Source: an uncultured Bacteroidales bacterium
GTDB lineage: Bacteria > Bacteroidota > Bacteroidia > Bacteroidales > UBA932
Assembly (NCBI GenBank): GCA_900319405.1
Contig: ONOH01000006.1
Location: 1-64,000 of the forward strand
Direction: 5' to 3'
Length of the DNA: 64,000 nt
The notes beneath the pieces were generated by a model. The model saw only the letters and a list, made by a program, of their open reading frames with translations, did no database searches and was not told the origin of the DNA. A program made the translations under genes and the position numbers. Positions 1 through 6,731 of the stretch are shown piece after piece. The first letter of the stretch is position 1. Every line of letters starts with the position of its first letter.

Positions 1-24
1 TGTATCTTGTTTTTTCTGATTCAA

Positions 25-747
25 CTAAAAATGGTAGGCGATGCCCAGCGACAGGATAAAACGCATATCGAAGGGGAAACCGGCGTAGCCGCGGTACGAA
101 CCATGTTCGTCAAAAGGAGGCATCAGACAGTCGTACAAATCCGTATAAAACTCTCCGCAAGCATCTATCAGAATACCCACCTCCGGGGTGACGTGCCATT
201 CACCAAGATATCCCACACGGAAACCGAAAGCATTATTGGGCTCCTTTGTTCTGGGTAGCGGCTGATCGGGCGTCGCCCACGGATGGGGCCAATCGGTAAC
301 ACCCTCCTTTACTTCTTCTATCAAATCGTACGTGTGGCCTAAACCCAAGCCTCCGTAAATCCTCGAAGAAAAAGCATCCTCGGGCGTGCCGAAATGGATC
401 ATGGCATCGGCAAATGCGTTGATGCTCCGGAACTGGTAAGGGTAGAAGCCGCCACCCGCTTCCTGGGAATTACAGGCGCCGGCATTTTTCCCGGAAGCCA
501 CACTCAGGCGCACACCGAAGAGGTTGTTAAAATCGTACATCCCGTCCACCGAAAAACCGGCAGTGACAAGGTCTGAAAAACGGCGATGACGGAAATAGGA
601 CATCACATTCTCGTGCACGTTGCCGATGACCCCGCCACGAACGGAAATCCCCCACGGCGCAGACACTTTCCTGGTCTGCGCACCCACACTGACAGCCGAA
701 ACCAGCAGGCAGGCGACAAATGTAAGAACGATAAACTGTTTTTTCAT
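25..747 (-). CDS. Small outer-membrane beta-barrel protein, function unknown
   Basis: The protein has 240 residues. An N-terminal signal peptide (about residues 1-23, ending near VGAQ) is followed by alternating hydrophobic/aromatic segments and a C-terminal aromatic residue (ends AYHF), the usual signature of a small outer-membrane barrel. The ATG at 747 is preferred to an in-frame GTG at 753 because it starts the signal peptide cleanly (MKKQF). It is the last gene visible before the window edge and follows the UpxY-like gene on the same strand, but it has its own TAAATTTG box at 848-855 and a leader of roughly 95 nt. No catalytic motif is visible. Localization is well supported; the function is not inferable. 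Confidence 0.75.
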   Translation of the reverse strand: MKKQFIVLTFVACLLVSAVSVGAQTRKVSAPWGISVRGGVIGNVHENVMSYFRHRRFSDLVTAGFSVDGMYDFNNLFGVRLSVASGKNAGACNSQEAGGGFYPYQFRSINAFADAMIHFGTPEDAFSSRIYGGLGLGHTYDLIEEVKEGVTDWPHPWATPDQPLPRTKEPNNAFGFRVGYLGEWHVTPEVGILIDACGEFYTDLYDCLMPPFDEHGSYRGYAGFPFDMRFILSLGIAYHF

Positions 748-793
748 ATTCACTCTATAACTTAACGGAAGGGTAACGGCTACGCCGTCAGTC

Positions 794-805
794 TTGCACG
801 TGCAA
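794..805. promoter_or_regulatory. Perfect 12-bp palindrome in the leader of the barrel gene
   Basis: TTGCACGTGCAA is a perfect inverted repeat centred at 799/800. It lies between the proposed -7 box (848-855) and the start codon (747) of the barrel gene, so it is in the transcribed leader. It could be a protein-binding operator or part of an RNA stem. No regulator is identified. Confidence 0.35.
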
Positions 806-847
806 AACCGCTTTTTGCGATATGGATCCCAGTCCGATAATAACCTG

Positions 848-855
848 CAAATTTA
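848..855 (-). promoter_or_regulatory. Bacteroidota -7 box for the barrel gene
   Basis: On the minus strand the sequence reads TAAATTTG, matching the Bacteroidota TAnnTTTG element. It lies between the UpxY-like stop and the barrel gene. No clear -33 TTTG was found at the expected spacing, since that region overlaps the 3' end of the upstream gene. Confidence 0.5.
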
Positions 856-870
856 ATCATTTTTTTGGTT

Positions 871-1401
871 CTATCGTATAATTCTCAACCAGGCTTTCGG
901 GACCATGGCCCGCGCGAAAACGCTACCTGCCAGTCCCACAACCACATATATCTTTCCGGCATCCTCCACAATATTCCCATCCACACCCCGCAGCGGACCT
1001 TCGGTCACCTGCACGGGGTCTCCCGAAGAAAAAGCCTCCGTAAGGATTCCGCCTTCTTCCACCGACGCAATCTCAAAAACACGACGGAAATCGTCCATCT
1101 GTTTGTCGGGAACCACCAGCATGCTGCGGGTGGCACAATCCTGCATCCATTCCATGGGGAGATGCCGCTCGGTAATGAGGGCGCAGGCCGAGGCTTTGTC
1201 CGTGCGAACGAAAACCAGATTGGGTGCCGCCGCCTTTTCCGTCATTCCCTTCCCGCGCGAGCGGCGGGACTTCACCGTAGGAACAAAGTTCTCAACGTCC
1301 AATTGCGAGAGCACATCTCGCATCTGGATTTCTTTTCGGAAGTAGCGGGTGCGCGCAACGTACCAATGCTTCTGAACGGAAGAAGAACTGGCTGCCGTCA
1401 T
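871..1401 (-). CDS. UpxY/NusG-like transcription antiterminator
   Basis: The protein has 176 residues. It starts with an NGN domain (KHWYVARTRY near residues 10-20, then a long insert-free core) and ends with a KOW-like segment (GDPVQVTEGPLRG, about residues 125-140). In Bacteroidales such NusG paralogues (UpxY family) promote read-through of long surface-polysaccharide operons. The start at 1401 is chosen because a strong purine-rich Shine-Dalgarno (AGGAGGGGGAGTG) lies just upstream, unusual for this phylum; a GTG at 1404 is the alternative. The gene follows the sugar transferase by 11 nt, so the two are probably co-transcribed. That order is inverted relative to typical capsule loci, where upxY is first. 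Family call is firm; the target operon is not visible. Confidence 0.85.
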   Translation of the reverse strand: MTAASSSSVQKHWYVARTRYFRKEIQMRDVLSQLDVENFVPTVKSRRSRGKGMTEKAAAPNLVFVRTDKASACALITERHLPMEWMQDCATRSMLVVPDKQMDDFRRVFEIASVEEGGILTEAFSSGDPVQVTEGPLRGVDGNIVEDAGKIYVVVGLAGSVFARAMVPKAWLRIIR

Positions 1402-1412
1402 CACTCCCCCTC

Positions 1413-2723
1413 CTAGAATTTCTTTCCGGAAACGATGTTCAGGAAGGTGAGCATCAGAATCTTGGCATCGAAGGCGATGGAACGGGAACGCAGGTAGTAG
1501 ATGTCCTGGTCCAGACGGGTGAGCATCTTCTCCATCGTGTCCGTATAGCCATTGTACACCGTAGCAAAACTGGTGACACCGGGACGAATCTGATAAAGGT
1601 ACTGGAAGCGGCTGTCGCGCTCCATAATCTGCTTTACGAAGAACTCGCGCTCGGGACGCCAGCCCACGAAACTCATATCACCCACCAGAACATTCCACAT
1701 CTGCGGGAGTTCGTCCAGATGATGGGCGCGGATAAAGCGGCCCACGCGGGTGAGACGGGGATCGGCCTCACCGCAGCACAGGGCAGGCGTGCCCATCGAT
1801 TCGGCGTCGGTGCGCATGGAACGGAACTTCACAAGCCTGAACTTACGTCCGCCCATGCCGATGCGCTCCTGGCGATAGAAAGCAGGACCGCCGTCCTCCA
1901 TCTTCACAGCAATGCCGCAAATGAGGATGAGGGGGGAGAAAATCACCAGCAGGAGGAATGAAACAACGATGTCGAAGCTGCGCTTGGCAGCGGCATCCAG
2001 CTTGGCGATATTTTCTTCGGTAAGGAGTTTCTGGTCGTTGGAAAGCTCGGTTTCGATGGAATTCTGGGCGTTGGCACGGGGGAAAAAGATGCAGTCGATG
2101 CCACCGATCTTCCACTTAAGGTGATCCACCGCAGCGGGATTGTTCACGTAATAGACGGTATAGTTGCCGATGATGCGGCCGTTCATGCTGCGGTTCTGGG
2201 AAACCAGGCCCACGACGTTGAAGGTGCCGGCCTCGTTGAGTTCGTTGGCCATCTGCACGGCGGCTTCGTCGGTGCCCACGACAAGGGCGGTCCTGGCGGC
2301 AGACAGGGAACGGATGCGGCGAACCTCAGTACCCTGGGAAATGCGCACATACTGGCAGATCAGGAGCGTGAAGAGCACGTCGGTGAAAAGGAGCAGCACG
2401 GCGTCGGACACAATAGGGAAACTGACAAGTCCCAGCAGAAGGAAAAGGGTAAGGACGATATCCTTGATAAAAACGGCGACGACCAGATGAAGGATGCTTT
2501 CGCGGGAAACAACGTCACGGTCTCTCTTATAATATTTGGAGACAAGGAAGGCGATGAAGGATGCCACGAGGGACAAGCCCAGCCATTTGAAGATAAGGAA
2601 AGTGAATCCGCCGATGGGAGCCGTCACCCAACGGAGAAGAAGGATAGCGAAGAGGGATGCAATAAGCGACAGAAGAAGGTCGCGCACGAAACCCAAAACG
2701 ATGCCTTTGTCCAAATTCTTCAT
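1413..2723 (-). CDS. Undecaprenyl-phosphate sugar phosphotransferase (exopolysaccharide initiation)
   Basis: The protein has 436 residues. Several N-terminal membrane segments (about residues 8-125) precede a cytoplasmic linker and a C-terminal bacterial sugar-transferase domain (about 245-436) that begins at KRSFDIVVSF. The core motifs YRQERIGMGGRKF, KFRSM, HHLDELPQMWNVL, DMSFVGWRPER and RPGVT are all present, so the enzyme looks intact. Members of this WcaJ/PglC-like family transfer a sugar-1-phosphate to undecaprenyl phosphate at the inner membrane to start capsule or exopolysaccharide repeat synthesis; the sugar cannot be told from sequence. It is the first gene of a unit with the UpxY-like gene and has a consensus promoter at 2775-2806. 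Confidence 0.92.
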   Translation of the reverse strand: MKNLDKGIVLGFVRDLLLSLIASLFAILLLRWVTAPIGGFTFLIFKWLGLSLVASFIAFLVSKYYKRDRDVVSRESILHLVVAVFIKDIVLTLFLLLGLVSFPIVSDAVLLLFTDVLFTLLICQYVRISQGTEVRRIRSLSAARTALVVGTDEAAVQMANELNEAGTFNVVGLVSQNRSMNGRIIGNYTVYYVNNPAAVDHLKWKIGGIDCIFFPRANAQNSIETELSNDQKLLTEENIAKLDAAAKRSFDIVVSFLLLVIFSPLILICGIAVKMEDGGPAFYRQERIGMGGRKFRLVKFRSMRTDAESMGTPALCCGEADPRLTRVGRFIRAHHLDELPQMWNVLVGDMSFVGWRPEREFFVKQIMERDSRFQYLYQIRPGVTSFATVYNGYTDTMEKMLTRLDQDIYYLRSRSIAFDAKILMLTFLNIVSGKKF

Positions 2724-2774
2724 TTTTCAACTCAATTTTTACAGGTTCAAAATTAGTCACGTTTTTTCCGGGTG

Positions 2775-2806
2775 CAAAAGTATATCAAAAGTATGAAACC
2801 CGCAAA
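2775..2806 (-). promoter_or_regulatory. Bacteroidota promoter for the sugar transferase
   Basis: On the minus strand, TTTG (2803-2806), a 20-bp spacer and TACTTTTG (2775-2782) match the -33/-7 consensus. A second TACTTTTG lies at 2786-2793 without a well-placed -33 element. The leader would be about 45 nt. Confidence 0.65.
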
Positions 2807-2815
2807 TAAATATGC

Positions 2816-2851
2816 AAAAAAGCACTTAAGGGTATTTTTCCACTTAAGTGC
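2816..2851 (-). terminator. Rho-independent terminator after the membrane HTH regulator
   Basis: GCACTTAAG (2822-2830) and CTTAAGTGC (2843-2851) form a perfect 9-bp stem with an extra GG/CC. Read on the minus strand, the stem is followed by six T residues (2821-2816). It lies downstream of the gene ending at 2937 and upstream of the sugar-transferase promoter. Confidence 0.8.
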
Positions 2852-2872
2852 CTGACAATGGGTCAGTTATAA

Positions 2873-2942
2873 TTTTGACTAATTTTATTTAAGGGTTAAA
2901 ATTTAATCCAAAATGAGAATTAAGAAGCCATTTTGACTAATT
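2873..2942. repeat. 12-bp direct repeat around the stop of the HTH regulator gene
   Basis: TTTTGACTAATT occurs at 2873-2884 and again at 2931-2942, a 58-bp period. The second copy includes the stop codon of the regulator gene. The intervening sequence is AT-rich and otherwise unremarkable. Confidence 0.4.
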
Positions 2943-3929
2943 GGAAGAGGCTTCCAGATAGCTTTTCAGACGTTCCGAAAGCACATCTTTCAGGACATCA
3001 TCGGGACCGAGTTCCAGGATGCTGCGGATGCGGGAGCGCTGCGAAGTGATGTTTCCTTCACTTTTTCCGGTGATCTTGCAAATCTCGGCCAGCTTCTTGT
3101 CCTGCAGGATGAGCTGGCAGATGGTCACCTGAGCGGGGGTAAGCATGGGGAAAGCCGCCATGATGGATTTTCTGGAGGCATCCTCTTCCTGACGGATGGC
3201 CGAAAGGCCTCCCACCAGACGGGCCCGGATGCTGGGATCCATCCGGGAAAGGAGTTCCCTCATCCCATCGCTTTTTCCGCTTTCGCGGGAAATGCGGGCT
3301 ATATCCGACAAACTCTCCTCGTCCAGGCCGGTGGCATAGAAGAACTCCATGATCTCCTGGCGCAGGTTGGTATTCTCCACCTCCATATTCAAGACGGCCC
3401 GGACGGTGAAAAGGTCGTAGAAGATAGCACCTATCAATACCACCAAATAGACCGGGAGGAAGGTCTTGAGGATGATGTTGGAATCTATCGTCAGACAAAG
3501 CATATAGGTAAAGATGGAGATAACAGAAATAATGGTGGGGCTGTACTTGAGGAAGCACACCAGGGAAAGGGTGATCAGGAGCAGCGACAGGAACGACGCC
3601 TGCAGGATAAAGGCACTGGCCTCCGGCGTGCCGATGGTGGCGAATGTAATCTTCTGGGCGCTCAGTTCCAGCTGGAGAAGAATGAAAACAGCTGTGATGC
3701 TTAGTCTGATATTGATTTTGTCCTTGAAATAAAGGAAGATCAGCAAAGCGGTTATGATTACGGTGGAGACATCTACAAACGTGAGGGCAGGCGTCTTGGG
3801 ATGCAAGGCAAAACTGCTCATGGTGAGCACAATGGACATGACACTCACCGCGAGAAAGAAAACAAGCCGCTGCCTGCCTATGATGGTAGACTCCCTGGAA
3901 CGGAGAAAAACAGATAGTTTAGAACCCAT
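2937..3929 (-). CDS. Membrane protein with C-terminal LuxR-type helix-turn-helix
   Basis: The protein has 330 residues. About six hydrophobic segments occupy residues 20-175. A charged linker follows (EVENTNLRQEIMEF), then a C-terminal helix-turn-helix of LuxR/GerE type (FPMLTPAQVTICQLILQDKK onward, ending near residue 305). No receiver domain, sensor kinase domain or periplasmic domain is seen, so it looks like a one-component membrane-bound regulator. It has its own promoter (3949-3956) and terminator (2816-2851), and so is a monocistronic unit next to the polysaccharide-initiation gene. Regulation of that neighbour is plausible but only inferred. The signal it senses is unknown. Confidence 0.75.
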   Translation of the reverse strand: MGSKLSVFLRSRESTIIGRQRLVFFLAVSVMSIVLTMSSFALHPKTPALTFVDVSTVIITALLIFLYFKDKINIRLSITAVFILLQLELSAQKITFATIGTPEASAFILQASFLSLLLITLSLVCFLKYSPTIISVISIFTYMLCLTIDSNIILKTFLPVYLVVLIGAIFYDLFTVRAVLNMEVENTNLRQEIMEFFYATGLDEESLSDIARISRESGKSDGMRELLSRMDPSIRARLVGGLSAIRQEEDASRKSIMAAFPMLTPAQVTICQLILQDKKLAEICKITGKSEGNITSQRSRIRSILELGPDDVLKDVLSERLKSYLEASSN

Positions 3930-3948
3930 AGTAGCGTTGTTTCATCCC

Positions 3949-3956
3949 CAAAGATA
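3949..3956 (-). promoter_or_regulatory. -7 box for the membrane HTH regulator
   Basis: The minus strand reads TATCTTTG, 19 nt before the start codon, giving a short leader of about 12 nt. No clear -33 TTTG was found. Confidence 0.55.
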
Positions 3957-3998
3957 ATGATTTTTTTCGAATATCGGCGTATGTGTCAAGTTTTTGCC

Positions 3999-4006
3999 TA
4001 TCTTTG
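3999..4006 (+). promoter_or_regulatory. -7 box for the GT2 glycosyltransferase
   Basis: TATCTTTG lies 18 nt upstream of the ATG at 4025. It forms a divergent pair with the box at 3949-3956. Confidence 0.55.
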
Positions 4007-4024
4007 TAATTCACAACTCGCTGA

Positions 4025-4753
4025 ATGATGGACAAAAAGTTGGTTATTATTCCTACCTACAACGAGAAGGAGAACATAGAAGAAATCGTCCGGGCGGTAT
4101 TCGCCCTGGAGGGAGATTTCCACGTCCTGGTCATCGATGACGGCTCCCCGGACGGAACGGCCCTCATTGTAAAATCACTGCAGCTGTCTTTCCCGGAGCG
4201 GCTCCACCTTCTGGAGCGCAGCGGCAAACTGGGGCTGGGCACCGCCTACCTCAGCGGCTTCCGCTGGGCCCTGGAGCACCGGTACGACTATATTTTCGAA
4301 ATGGATGCCGATTTTTCCCACCAGCCGGAAGACCTTCTGCGCCTGTACAAGGCCTGCAGCGAAGAGGGCGCAGACCTCAGCATCGGCTCGCGTTACTGCA
4401 ACGGGGTAAGCGTGGTGGACTGGCCCATCAGCCGTATCCTCATTTCCTACTTCGCCTCCGGATTTGTCAGGACCGTGCTGCGGATGCGCATTTACGACAC
4501 CACCGCCGGCTTTGTCTGCTACAAGAAAAAAGCTCTGGAGACAATGGACCTGGACGGCATACGGATGAAAGGCTACGGCTTTCAGATTGAGATGAAGTAC
4601 ACCGCCTGGAAGCTGGGTTTCCAACTGAAGGAGGTGCCCATCATCTTCATCAACCGCCAGAAGGGAAATTCCAAAATGAGCAGCGGCATTTTCGGGGAAG
4701 CCTTCTGGGGCGTAATGGCGCTCCGCTTCCGAAAAATCAACAGCAGGGTTTGA
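4025..4753 (+). CDS. Polyprenol-phosphate mannosyltransferase-like GT2
   Basis: The protein has 242 residues, a soluble GT-A enzyme of glycosyltransferase family 2 resembling dolichol/polyprenol-phosphate mannose synthase. Seen in the sequence: IIPTYNEKENI (nucleotide-binding start), VIDDGSPDGT, and the DXD-like MDADFSHQPEDL, then SRYCNG and a Lys/Arg-rich C-terminus. There are no transmembrane segments, as in short bacterial forms. It probably charges a polyprenyl phosphate with a hexose for use outside the cytoplasmic membrane. Two ATG codons (4025, 4028) are adjacent and cannot be separated. It is a single-gene unit with its own promoter and terminator. Confidence 0.88.
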   Translation: MMDKKLVIIPTYNEKENIEEIVRAVFALEGDFHVLVIDDGSPDGTALIVKSLQLSFPERLHLLERSGKLGLGTAYLSGFRWALEHRYDYIFEMDADFSHQPEDLLRLYKACSEEGADLSIGSRYCNGVSVVDWPISRILISYFASGFVRTVLRMRIYDTTAGFVCYKKKALETMDLDGIRMKGYGFQIEMKYTAWKLGFQLKEVPIIFINRQKGNSKMSSGIFGEAFWGVMALRFRKINSRV

Positions 4754-4770
4754 GGCCCTGCTGCTTTTTT
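4741..4770 (+). terminator. Rho-independent terminator containing the stop codon in its loop
   Basis: CAGCAGGG (4741-4748) pairs with CCCTGCTG (4756-4763), followed by CTTTTTT. The TGA stop of the glycosyltransferase (4751-4753) sits in the 7-nt loop. The T tract reaches the stop codon of the convergent GH97 gene. Confidence 0.85.
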
Positions 4771-6727
4771 ATCGGGTCTGTAAAACCCAGCCTCCGCCGG
4801 GAGCCAGATGGATCTTCATCTTGTCTCCTGTCACCTCCACCTCGCATTTGCGGTAGTCCCGGGCGGCCCGGTGGGCGTTGACACCGTCGGCAAAAACCGT
4901 GGCCTTCCCCTTCGGGAGCAGGCTCAGGTCAATTTCCAGATCTCTGGCTTCCCAGTTGTTGAGGGCGCCTACGTACCAGACATCGCCTTTGCGGCGGGCC
5001 ATCACTACGTATTCACCAATCTGGCCGTCCAGGGCAACGGTTTCCTCCCATACAGTGGGAACGGAAGCGATCCACTCCGTGCATTCGGGTTCTCCCATAT
5101 AGTTGGACGGGGAGTCGCAGAGCATGGACAGCGGGGCGTCGAAGATGATATACTCGGCCAGCTGGTGGCAGCGGGTTCCCTGGGACATCGGCTCATCCCC
5201 TACCGCGCGGTAGTTGTCCCTGCGGGCGTTTCGCATCGCCCCCTGGGTGTAATCGGCCGGACCGGCCACCAGGCGGGTGAAGGGGATGGTGACGTCGTAG
5301 GTCACCTGGTCGCAGTTGGCGTTCCATTTCATGTTCTCCAGGCCGTACACGCCTTCGTAATTGAGCACGTTGGGGTAGGTACGGGACATCCCAACCGGCT
5401 TGTAGGCGCCGTGGAAGTCCACGAACATCTGATAGCGGGCCGTGACCTCGGCGGCTTTTCTGTAGAAATGGACCATTTTCTGGTCGTCGTGGTCCATGAA
5501 GTCTATCTTCCAGCCCTTCACACCCATGTCCGAGTACTGGGCGCAAAGTTCCTCCATCTGGTCTTCGAAAAGTCGGGCGATGGTCCAGAGAACCACCCCC
5601 ACCCCTTTGGACTTGCCGTAGTTAACAATCTCCGGAAGGTCTATCTCCGGACGGGTTTCTTTCATATTCAGGACGGTGTGTTTGGCCCAGCCTTCGTCCA
5701 TTACGATATACTCAATGCCGTGGGAAGCGGCGAAGTCTATATAATATTTATAGGTACGGGTGTTGATGCCGGCTTCGAAGTCCACGCCGTAGAGGTTCCA
5801 GCCGTTCCACCAGTCCCAGGCCACCTTGCCGGGCTTGATCCAGGAAACGTCCCCGATGGCATTGGGAGAAGCCAGTCGCCAGGTCATGTCGCTCTGGACA
5901 AGGTCCCTGGCCTCGGGAGCCACAATCACGGCCCGCCAGGGCATTGTGCTCACATTCTCCGCGATGACATCCTTCCGGGCGTCAATCAGGCGCTGGAAGG
6001 TGCGGCCGTCCTCCTTTTCATAACGGGCGGGAACGGGAGCAAAAACGCCCTTGAGGGTGCGGCTTCCGTTACCATTATATAAATACATACCGGGATAATC
6101 GATCAAGTCTGCCTCCACGATGCAAAGTTTCACCCCGCCGGGGGCCTCCACCGTGATGGGCAGGAAGGCCAGTCGGTCCTTTCTCCACTCGGAGATTCTG
6201 TCGTGGTTGTACTGGGCCTCCTGCGAACTGAAAAACTGGCTGTCGAGGGTTTCCGTGTGCTGGTTCACGTACGGGACATAGGCCTTCCAGTCATCGGCAA
6301 AAGTGAAGCCGATGTCCTCGGAACGCACCGTCACGGGCTTCAGGGGCTCGAAGCGCCAGGCGATACCGTCGTCGTATGCGCGGAAAACAAGCCTGAATTC
6401 CTTACTCAGAAGGGCCACTTCGTTGAAATGGTCGCGGACCGTAGCACGCTTGAATAGCGGGGCGGGCTCCGTCTTGTCCACGGTGCGGCGGACCGCCTTG
6501 CGGATACGGGCATCGGGGCCCCAGACCGTACCGTTATCCAGGGTGATGGCCAGGCAGGAGGGTTCCACGAGCACCACGCCGTCCCGGAGAATACTGTAGC
6601 TGAGGGTTTTACCGGCATCCACCTTTACAATCAAATGCCCGTCCGGGGACGTGAGGGTATAGTCCTTGGCCGCCGCCAGGCTAGCTGCGGCGACAAGCGC
6701 CAAAACAATAGTAAGGATTCTTTTCAT
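4769..6727 (-). CDS. Glycoside hydrolase family 97 (alpha-glucosidase or alpha-galactosidase)
   Basis: The protein has 652 residues with a signal peptide (about 1-20, cut near LAAA-KD). Layout is that of GH97: N-terminal beta-sandwich (TLTSPDGHLIVKV), central (beta/alpha)8 barrel (WDWWNGWNLYGVDF, VMDEGWAKH, GWKIDFMDHDDQ, FHGAYKPVGMSRTYPN, NYEGVYGLENMKWN) and a C-terminal sandwich. The Glu in NYEGVYG sits in the conserved catalytic region. Family 97 contains both inverting alpha-glucosidases (SusB) and retaining alpha-galactosidases; I cannot assign the subtype without an alignment. It acts in the periplasm. It starts 4 nt after the tex stop and has no SusC/SusD partner nearby, unusual for a Bacteroidales glycanase. 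Confidence 0.92.
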   Translation of the reverse strand: MKRILTIVLALVAAASLAAAKDYTLTSPDGHLIVKVDAGKTLSYSILRDGVVLVEPSCLAITLDNGTVWGPDARIRKAVRRTVDKTEPAPLFKRATVRDHFNEVALLSKEFRLVFRAYDDGIAWRFEPLKPVTVRSEDIGFTFADDWKAYVPYVNQHTETLDSQFFSSQEAQYNHDRISEWRKDRLAFLPITVEAPGGVKLCIVEADLIDYPGMYLYNGNGSRTLKGVFAPVPARYEKEDGRTFQRLIDARKDVIAENVSTMPWRAVIVAPEARDLVQSDMTWRLASPNAIGDVSWIKPGKVAWDWWNGWNLYGVDFEAGINTRTYKYYIDFAASHGIEYIVMDEGWAKHTVLNMKETRPEIDLPEIVNYGKSKGVGVVLWTIARLFEDQMEELCAQYSDMGVKGWKIDFMDHDDQKMVHFYRKAAEVTARYQMFVDFHGAYKPVGMSRTYPNVLNYEGVYGLENMKWNANCDQVTYDVTIPFTRLVAGPADYTQGAMRNARRDNYRAVGDEPMSQGTRCHQLAEYIIFDAPLSMLCDSPSNYMGEPECTEWIASVPTVWEETVALDGQIGEYVVMARRKGDVWYVGALNNWEARDLEIDLSLLPKGKATVFADGVNAHRAARDYRKCEVEVTGDKMKIHLAPGGGWVLQTR

Positions 6728-6731
6728 AGGC

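Noticed and set aside
4808..6082. 424-codon open frame on the plus strand
   Set aside because: Antisense to the GH97 gene with its catalytic motifs intact.
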